Source: Campylobacter sp.
Lineage (GTDB): Bacteria > Campylobacterota > Campylobacteria > Campylobacterales > Campylobacteraceae
Direction: 5' to 3'
DNA length: 11,304 bases
NCBI GenBank assembly: GCA_017506845.1
Contig: JAFVMP010000193.1
Span: 1 to 11,304 of the forward strand
The translations under genes were made by a program, and so were the position numbers. Under the pieces are notes generated by a model, which was not told the origin of the DNA, did no database searches, and saw only the letters and a list, made by a program, of their open reading frames with translations. Numbering within the stretch: the first letter of the stretch is position 1; each line of letters starts with the position of its first letter. Below, in pieces: positions 6,099-11,304 of the stretch.

Positions 6099-8465
6099 CT
6101 ACTCTAGCCTAAAGGTGAAAAATTGGCTTTGATATTTGCTATCACCTAATCCACTATACTGCGTGATAGCTGCATCAATATTTCCAACTTCTTGATATAA
6201 AAATCCAAGTGCTAGCCTAGCCTCGCTATAGGTTGGGTTAGTAAGTTTAGCAAGTTCAAGATAACCGATGGCACTATCAGGATGATTTGCTCCAATACTT
6301 GCAACACTGGCTAAAAATAGCGTGTTTGCATCATCTTCTTTTTCAGTATTTACTAGCTCATTATAGATAGTATAGGCCTCTTCATAGTGTCCTGTAAATA
6401 GGCTTAAATATGCTAATGTGTGTAAAATATCCTTAGTATTATCAGATGAGATTTTTAAGTCTTTAATAATACTTTCACGCTCTATATTTAGCAATCCTGC
6501 GATTTGTAAAAGTTTAATATATTCAGTTTTGATAATGGTTGCACCGCCATAGAGAGTACCTTTATCTAGTTTGGTTGTTAGGAATTTAACCTGGATATCT
6601 TTAGCGTAGTTTTTGATATTTTTTACATCAAAACGAGTAACTGAGTAGATTATATTAGTTAGTACATCGTTTGGTAGCTTTTGGTTTAGCTTATCAGTAG
6701 CTAAGATTACGATATCATTTCTATCTGTAATATAGGCACATATAATGTTAAATACGATATTTAACACGCTTTCATTATAGTTTTTATCTAGCCAATCATT
6801 TAGTGCGCCTTGATTTCCTTGGGTTAGCTGAATCATTGCTTTATAGATATTATCTTGGTCTAGATTTGTATCTGCATCCATTGTATCCATTACCTCTTTT
6901 GTAAGGCGCTTAGCATCTCTGCCTATCATTTTAGCAGCCATTATAGCGTATGCGCCAGCTATATAATTAGATGTATCAAGGTGATAGCTAGTTACAAAGT
7001 GCTTATATGCTTGGGCAAAATCACCTAACTGAGCAAATGTAAGAGCTAGATTAAACTGAACAATTGAGTGATTTGGATATAGTTTTGTAATCTCTAAAAA
7101 GTCACTATTAGCTTCTCTTAGTTTATTATTTAGCGCTTTAAAAATTGCTTGAGATAGCATTACATTGGCTTTAGATACTATACCACTAGTCTCTAGATAC
7201 TCATCAGCTATACCGCTTTCATCAACAAATAGACTCAAGCCACCTTTTCTTATATATTCGATCGTTTGCTTAGGATCAAAGGCCTTGTATGGAGTGAAAT
7301 AAAATAAAATTTGATAAAGGCTATTTTGGTCAAAAAATTTAGTTAAATCATAATTATTTTGGGCTAAATTTATATCAAAAAGCTCTGGATTTAAAACTGT
7401 CTTAATAGGATATGTATCATGTACAAAAGTGGAGTTAAAATCATTTAACATTTTTAAAGTTTTAGCTGCTGAGCCAAATTCTCCTGTTTTTAGATCAATT
7501 AGCGATATGGCTAGATATGTTGATGGAGCATTTTTTTCATCAACTAGCGCTCTATTTAGATACTTTTTAGCCTCTTTATACTCTCCAAGTCGTGCATGAA
7601 GAAGTCCAAGAGGTAGATTAATATCATAATCTTCAACTGCTTTAATAGCTTTAATAGCCTCTTTATCTTCGTGAAGGTAGCTTAGGATTTTTGATCTAAG
7701 ATACTCTTTTTGACTAGTATAGTATTTTGAATTTGATAAATCTAAAGTATGTAAAGCTTCTATATAGTAGCCTTTATAGTAGTTTACAAGGGCATTATAA
7801 AACTCATATAAATTTACATCACTATCTCTATTTATAAAGGCATTAGCTAAATCAATATAGTATTCAAAAAGCTTTTCATCATTAATTTCTAGTGCGCAAA
7901 CGGCTAAATTTATAGCACTTACGGCTATATTTTCATTATTAGCAATAGCATCTTTAAATGAATTAATCGCATCTTTAAATAGCCCTTGATTCATCTTTGA
8001 TACGCCTAAGTTGTAGTTTGATAGAGATTCGTTATAAACAGCAATATTTTCATATATTTTTAGAGCTTCGGCTTTGTTCCCGCTCTCGTAGAGTTTGTTA
8101 GCTTTAATTAACATACTATCTATTTTTGAGCTTTGGAATTTTTGAGTTATGGTTGGCGGTGTGATAAGTTTTGGCTCTTCTAACTCTATAACTTGTGATT
8201 CTGGTTCATCTGAGCCAGAAAATGCCACAATTAAAGCAGTAATGAGTAGAATAAAAATTAAAATGCTAGCACCAATTAACATTAAAAGCTTTTTGGTTAG
8301 TTTAAATTTAGATTTAACCCCCTCAGACTCTTGAGGTGTCTCCTCCTTTGTCTCTTGCTTTTGTGCCTTGGCTCTCTCATCAGAAGACTCTATTGGAATT
8401 ATATCTTCATTTGGGTCTTTTTCTTGGATTACTACTTCTTGTTGTTCTTTTAACTCATCTGCCAC
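6099..8465 (-). CDS. pflB: PflB, flagellar motor TPR scaffold protein
   Basis: PflB is needed for flagellar rotation in C. jejuni (Cj0390); it works with PflA in the periplasmic disk and spoke scaffold that positions the MotAB stators. The 788-aa product has a charged, disordered cytoplasmic N terminus (1-50), basic residues KSKFKLTKK, one membrane helix (about 60-82), an acidic/Pro linker (83-108), and a periplasmic domain of many helical repeats. Clear TPR-like pairs lie at about 115-145 and 147-176, more follow in the middle, and a final pair is near the C terminus (NPTYSEARLALGFLYQEVGN). The start codon is GTG (8463-8465) with AGGA at 8473-8476; the next Met, residue 62, would remove the cytoplasmic segment. 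It lies 12 bases after serS, so it is the last gene of the der-aroK-trpS-serS-pflB operon. Confidence 0.88.
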   Translation of the reverse strand: MADELKEQQEVVIQEKDPNEDIIPIESSDERAKAQKQETKEETPQESEGVKSKFKLTKKLLMLIGASILIFILLITALIVAFSGSDEPESQVIELEEPKLITPPTITQKFQSSKIDSMLIKANKLYESGNKAEALKIYENIAVYNESLSNYNLGVSKMNQGLFKDAINSFKDAIANNENIAVSAINLAVCALEINDEKLFEYYIDLANAFINRDSDVNLYEFYNALVNYYKGYYIEALHTLDLSNSKYYTSQKEYLRSKILSYLHEDKEAIKAIKAVEDYDINLPLGLLHARLGEYKEAKKYLNRALVDEKNAPSTYLAISLIDLKTGEFGSAAKTLKMLNDFNSTFVHDTYPIKTVLNPELFDINLAQNNYDLTKFFDQNSLYQILFYFTPYKAFDPKQTIEYIRKGGLSLFVDESGIADEYLETSGIVSKANVMLSQAIFKALNNKLREANSDFLEITKLYPNHSIVQFNLALTFAQLGDFAQAYKHFVTSYHLDTSNYIAGAYAIMAAKMIGRDAKRLTKEVMDTMDADTNLDQDNIYKAMIQLTQGNQGALNDWLDKNYNESVLNIVFNIICAYITDRNDIVILATDKLNQKLPNDVLTNIIYSVTRFDVKNIKNYAKDIQVKFLTTKLDKGTLYGGATIIKTEYIKLLQIAGLLNIERESIIKDLKISSDNTKDILHTLAYLSLFTGHYEEAYTIYNELVNTEKEDDANTLFLASVASIGANHPDSAIGYLELAKLTNPTYSEARLALGFLYQEVGNIDAAITQYSGLGDSKYQSQFFTFRLE

Positions 8466-8477
8466 TTTAAAATCCTA

Positions 8478-9722
8478 TTAGAAATATTTTTTTAACACTT
8501 CTGGAATTGTTATGCTGCCATCGCTATTTTGGTAGTTTTCCATTATAGCAATTAGCGTTCTACCTACTGCTAAACTAGAGCCATTTAGAGTATGAGCTAG
8601 GCTATTTTTCTTATCATCTTTATATCTGATTTTTGCTCGTCTAGCTTGAAAATCACGAGTATTTGAAATAGAGCTAATCTCTCTATATTTTCCTTGACCT
8701 GGTAGCCATACCTCTAGATCTATTGTCTTAGCAGCACTAAATCCTAAATCCCCACTACATAACATCATATGACGATGTGGTAAGCCAAGAGCAGTTAGCA
8801 TATCACTAGCACAGCTTACCATCTCATCTAGCATTGCATCGCTTTGATCAGCTTTGGTAATAGCTACTAGCTCAACCTTTTCAAATTGATGTTGTCTAAT
8901 CATCCCTCTAGTATCTCGCCCAGCACTACCTGCTTCTTGTCTAAAACAAGATGAGTAGCATGTCATTTTAATAGGTAATTTACTAGCTGGAATTATCTCA
9001 TCGTTATATATATTAGTTACTGGCACTTCACTTGTAGGGATTAAGTAGAGATCTTCACCATCTACTTTATATAAATCATCAGCAAATTTAGGTAACTGTC
9101 CAGTGCCATATAGCGTATTAGAATTGACTAAAAATGGCACATTAACCAGTTCAAATCCACGACTAATATTAAAATCAATCATAAAATTTACAAGCGCTCT
9201 TGATAATCTAGCTCCATCACCTCTAAGTACTGTAAATCTACTCCCAGAGATCTTAGCTCCAGTGCTAAAATCTAGCCATCCGAGTGCTTCTCCAAGCTCA
9301 TGATGCTCTTTGGGAGCAAAATCAAATTCACGAGGATTTAAAACGCTTAAAATACATACATTATCATCTTCATCTTTGCCTAATGGAACATCATCGTCTA
9401 TGATATTTGGTACGCTTTTGGCAATCTTTTCTAAATTTAACTCTAGCTCATTGACTATATTTGATAGAGTTTGAAGCTCTTTTTTATTGATCTCTAGCTG
9501 GGCTTTTAGCTCGCTTACATCTTCTTTATTTCTAGCTTTTATGCCTAATTCTTTACTTTTAGCGTTTTGGATAGCTTGAATATTTTCAAGCTCAAGCTTT
9601 TTAGCTTTAAGTGAGTTATAAGCTTCTAAAAGAGTTGCTAATACTCCATCATCAACCTTTTTAGCCTTTAATTTAGCATTAAATTCATCGTAATTTGTCT
9701 CTATTAATTTTAAGTTTATCAT
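8478..9722 (-). CDS. serS: SerS, seryl-tRNA synthetase
   Basis: SerS charges tRNA-Ser (and tRNA-Sec) with serine; it is a cytoplasmic class II synthetase. At 414 aa it is of standard length. Residues about 25-105 form the long antiparallel coiled coil that grips the tRNA long variable arm. The catalytic core follows, with the TSEVP serine/ATP pocket (230-234), motif 2 ([20 protein letters not shown], 259-278, then QFEKVEL) and motif 3 ([19 protein letters not shown], 380-398). The ATG at 9720-9722 is preceded by AAGGA (9729-9733 on this strand), which overlaps the trpS stop codon. The gene sits between trpS and pflB with gaps of 9 and 12 bases, so co-transcription is near certain. Confidence 0.98.
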   Translation of the reverse strand: MINLKLIETNYDEFNAKLKAKKVDDGVLATLLEAYNSLKAKKLELENIQAIQNAKSKELGIKARNKEDVSELKAQLEINKKELQTLSNIVNELELNLEKIAKSVPNIIDDDVPLGKDEDDNVCILSVLNPREFDFAPKEHHELGEALGWLDFSTGAKISGSRFTVLRGDGARLSRALVNFMIDFNISRGFELVNVPFLVNSNTLYGTGQLPKFADDLYKVDGEDLYLIPTSEVPVTNIYNDEIIPASKLPIKMTCYSSCFRQEAGSAGRDTRGMIRQHQFEKVELVAITKADQSDAMLDEMVSCASDMLTALGLPHRHMMLCSGDLGFSAAKTIDLEVWLPGQGKYREISSISNTRDFQARRAKIRYKDDKKNSLAHTLNGSSLAVGRTLIAIMENYQNSDGSITIPEVLKKYF

Positions 9723-9731
9723 CTTTTTTCC

Positions 9732-10700
9732 TTAGTAAATTCCTACAGCATCTCTTACTTTTGCCATAATCTCATCAGAGGTTTTTTTGGCCTTTTTAGC
9801 ACCGTTATGTAGTATATCTATAATCTCATTTTGATTATTCATATAGTACTGGAATTTCTCTCTAGCAGGGGCAAAATAGTTCCATGTCAGCTCATTTAAA
9901 TACATTTTAAAATGGCCATAACCTTCACCGCCTTTGCTATATCTATCTTGTAAATTTGCTTGTTCTTGCTCATTTAAAAATAGCTTAGCAATTGCGTAAA
10001 TATTGCAATTTTGCCAATCTTTTGGCTCCTCTAAAGGCGTGCTGTTAGTTACAATTGAGCTGCACTGTTTTTTTAGTGTTTTAGCATCGCTAAATATATC
10101 AATTGTATTTTTATAGCTTTTACTCATTTTAGCTCCATCTGTGCCTGGTACGGTAGCTACATTTTGAGCAACTTGCGCTTCAGGTAGGGTAAATATCTCT
10201 CCATAAGCGTTATTAAATTTAAGTGCTAAATCTCTAGCTATCTCTACATGCTGAATTTGATCTTTGCCTACTGGAACTTTTTGAGCATTAAATAACAATA
10301 TATCAGCAGCCATTAACACTGGATAGCTAAACAGCCCGTGATGTGCCTCTAATCCTTTGGCAACCTTATCTTTATATGCGTGTGCTCTCTCTACTAATCC
10401 CATTGGAGTAAGCTGAGATAGTATCCAGTAAAGCTCTAATACATCTTTGATATCACTTTGCACCCAAAATGTAGAACGCTGCGGATCTATCCCTAAAGAT
10501 AAAAAGGCAGCCGCAGCTTCGATCGTGTTGGCTTTTAGGCTTTTTGCATCGCTTAGAGATGTCATTGCGTGGTAATTAGCTACAAATATAAACATCTCAT
10601 CATCGCTATTATTTTGTTTTTCAATCATAGGTTTAATGCTAGCAAAGTAGTTGCCTAGATGAAGTTTGCCTGAGGGTTGAAGTCCTGTTAGAGTTCTCAA
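9732..10700 (-). CDS. trpS: TrpS, tryptophanyl-tRNA synthetase
   Basis: TrpS charges tRNA-Trp; it is a cytoplasmic class I synthetase. The 322-aa product is typical of the compact bacterial form. The HIGH-type motif is PSGKLHLGNY (9-18) and the KMSKS loop is GAKMSKSYKN (189-198). The family block PVGKDQIQHVEIARD (143-157) is also present. The start is TTG at 10698-10700, six bases after AAGGA (10707-10711 on this strand), which lies in the last codons of aroK. No ATG is near, and the family N terminus (RTLTGLQPSGK) begins right at the TTG. Only three bases separate it from the aroK stop. A weak start codon on an essential gene suggests that translation relies partly on coupling to aroK. Confidence 0.98.
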   Translation of the reverse strand: MRTLTGLQPSGKLHLGNYFASIKPMIEKQNNSDDEMFIFVANYHAMTSLSDAKSLKANTIEAAAAFLSLGIDPQRSTFWVQSDIKDVLELYWILSQLTPMGLVERAHAYKDKVAKGLEAHHGLFSYPVLMAADILLFNAQKVPVGKDQIQHVEIARDLALKFNNAYGEIFTLPEAQVAQNVATVPGTDGAKMSKSYKNTIDIFSDAKTLKKQCSSIVTNSTPLEEPKDWQNCNIYAIAKLFLNEQEQANLQDRYSKGGEGYGHFKMYLNELTWNYFAPAREKFQYYMNNQNEIIDILHNGAKKAKKTSDEIMAKVRDAVGIY

Positions 10701-10703
10701 ATT

Positions 10704-11240
10704 TTATCCTTTTAGATGTTTGCGATTTAGTAGTTTAACGATTTTAGCAGCTACTTGCTGTGGAGTTTTATCCTCTACATTTATGATAAGATCAGCTTTT
10801 TTAGCATATGCTTCATCACGCTCTTTATGTAAGGCTTTGGCTCTATTTATGTCGCTTAGAAGTGGTCTTTTGGCTAGTTTTTTATCTGCATTTGGAGCAG
10901 CTTTTATGCGTTCTATTATCTTATCAAAATTTGATTTTAGATATATTACGGTGCCGATTTTATTTAAATTTTTAACCTTATAAAATCCGCCACCAGTAGA
11001 AATTACTGCTCCATTTACCGATTTTTCTAGAAATTTAGCTAAATTTTTTTCTATCTTTCTAAATTCAGCCTCGCCATCATCTTCAAAAATTTTTTTAATT
11101 TTTTTATTAGCAAAGCTCTCTATTAAATCATCTCCATCAATAGCAAAAACTCCCATTTTGCGTGCTAAAACTCTAGCTACGCTACCTTTGCCAACACCCA
11201 TAAATCCTATTAATATTATATTTTTATATGTCTGTCTCAC
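10704..11240 (-). CDS. aroK: AroK, shikimate kinase, with unusual P-loop
   Basis: AroK phosphorylates shikimate with ATP, the fifth step of the chorismate pathway, in the cytoplasm. At 178 aa it has normal size. Visible elements are the P-loop GFMGVGKGS (12-20), the shikimate-binding Asp in IDGDDLIE (Asp37), EAEFRKIE with Arg61, the STGGGF loop (81-86), the lid Arg in KRPLL (Arg126) and Arg141 in HKERDEAY. The P-loop reads GKGS, where shikimate kinases normally have GKST; Gly19 replaces the Mg-coordinating Ser/Thr position. The start is GTG at 11238-11240 with a modest AGGG upstream, overlapping the 3' end of der by 17 bases. The gene is Lys-rich at its C terminus and contains several T7 runs (given on the plus strand). 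Confidence 0.93.
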   Translation of the reverse strand: MRQTYKNIILIGFMGVGKGSVARVLARKMGVFAIDGDDLIESFANKKIKKIFEDDGEAEFRKIEKNLAKFLEKSVNGAVISTGGGFYKVKNLNKIGTVIYLKSNFDKIIERIKAAPNADKKLAKRPLLSDINRAKALHKERDEAYAKKADLIINVEDKTPQQVAAKIVKLLNRKHLKG

Positions 11241-11304
11241 TTTTGCCCTTGTTTTTTGGTATTAGAACTACTGGAGTCCCATTTAGATTAAATCTCTCTC
11301 TAAG
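11224..11304 (-). CDS. der: Der (EngA) GTPase, C-terminal 26 residues only (runs off the window)
   Basis: An open frame enters from the right edge and ends with TAA at 11224-11226. The visible residues are LRERFNLNGTPVVLIPKNKG followed by KSETDI. The pattern LRxxFxxxGTPVxLxxKxK is the end of the C-terminal KH-like domain of Der, a tandem-GTPase ribosome biogenesis factor that acts on the 50S subunit. Der (engA) directly upstream of aroK is also the order I recall for C. jejuni (Cj0386, Cj0387). The fragment is short, so the call rests on this tail motif and on context. Its end overlaps the aroK start by 17 bases in another frame. Confidence 0.75.
   Translation of the reverse strand, partial: LRERFNLNGTPVVLIPKNKGKSETDI

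Noticed and set aside
8149..8334. Plus-strand open frame opposite the pflB membrane segment
   Set aside because: It is antisense to the PflB N terminus; the hydrophobic pattern comes from the opposite strand and no ribosome binding site is present.
9103..9303. Plus-strand open frame inside serS
   Set aside because: It lies wholly within the conserved synthetase core and has no independent support.
10720..10983. Plus-strand open frame opposite aroK
   Set aside because: It is a shadow of the Lys-rich AroK coding sequence; no promoter or ribosome binding site is seen.

Overview
The window looks like the chromosome of a Campylobacter species (Campylobacterota). The DNA is AT-rich and almost gapless. 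The flagellar cluster runs flgI, a short flgJ, flgM, a flgN-like gene and flgK, and is followed by a DUF2400/TIGR02757 gene. On the other strand, the order der, aroK, trpS, serS, pflB matches the arrangement I recall for C. jejuni (Cj0386 to Cj0390). The two blocks are not adjacent in C. jejuni as I remember it, so this is probably another Campylobacter lineage. I cannot name the species.

Region 1 (1-4832, plus strand) is a flagellar operon. A well-spaced sigma-54 promoter (GG at 59-60, GC at 71-72) sits before flgI (P-ring). The operon continues with a rod-binding FlgJ that has no muramidase domain, the anti-sigma-28 factor FlgM, a coiled-coil FlgN-type chaperone candidate, and the hook-filament junction protein FlgK. 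A DUF2400 protein then starts on the last base of the flgK stop codon. A second promoter of sigma-28 type lies at 1457-1483, overlapping the flgJ stop codon, so flgM appears to have both a middle-class and a late-class input. A 10-bp hairpin with a GUAA loop (1729-1752) fully covers the flgN ribosome binding site.

Region 2 (4833-6098, plus strand) is a single metabolic gene, proA, with its own -10 element just upstream.

Region 3 (6099-11304, minus strand) is a tight operon: the 3' end of der, then aroK, trpS, serS and pflB. Gaps are 12 bases or less and der overlaps aroK. Three of the four complete genes start with GTG or TTG. PflB is an inner-membrane protein with a periplasmic TPR domain that belongs to the Campylobacter flagellar motor scaffold. 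The window therefore holds two sets of flagellar genes: one under flagellar sigma factors and one inside a translation/housekeeping operon. The stop codons of proA and pflB abut with no base between them.

I see no mobile elements, CRISPR arrays, tRNA or rRNA genes, and no stretch above 300 bases without a gene. The points most worth following up are the regulatory architecture around flgM/flgN, the DUF2400 gene coupled to flgK, and the adenylate-kinase-like P-loop in AroK.
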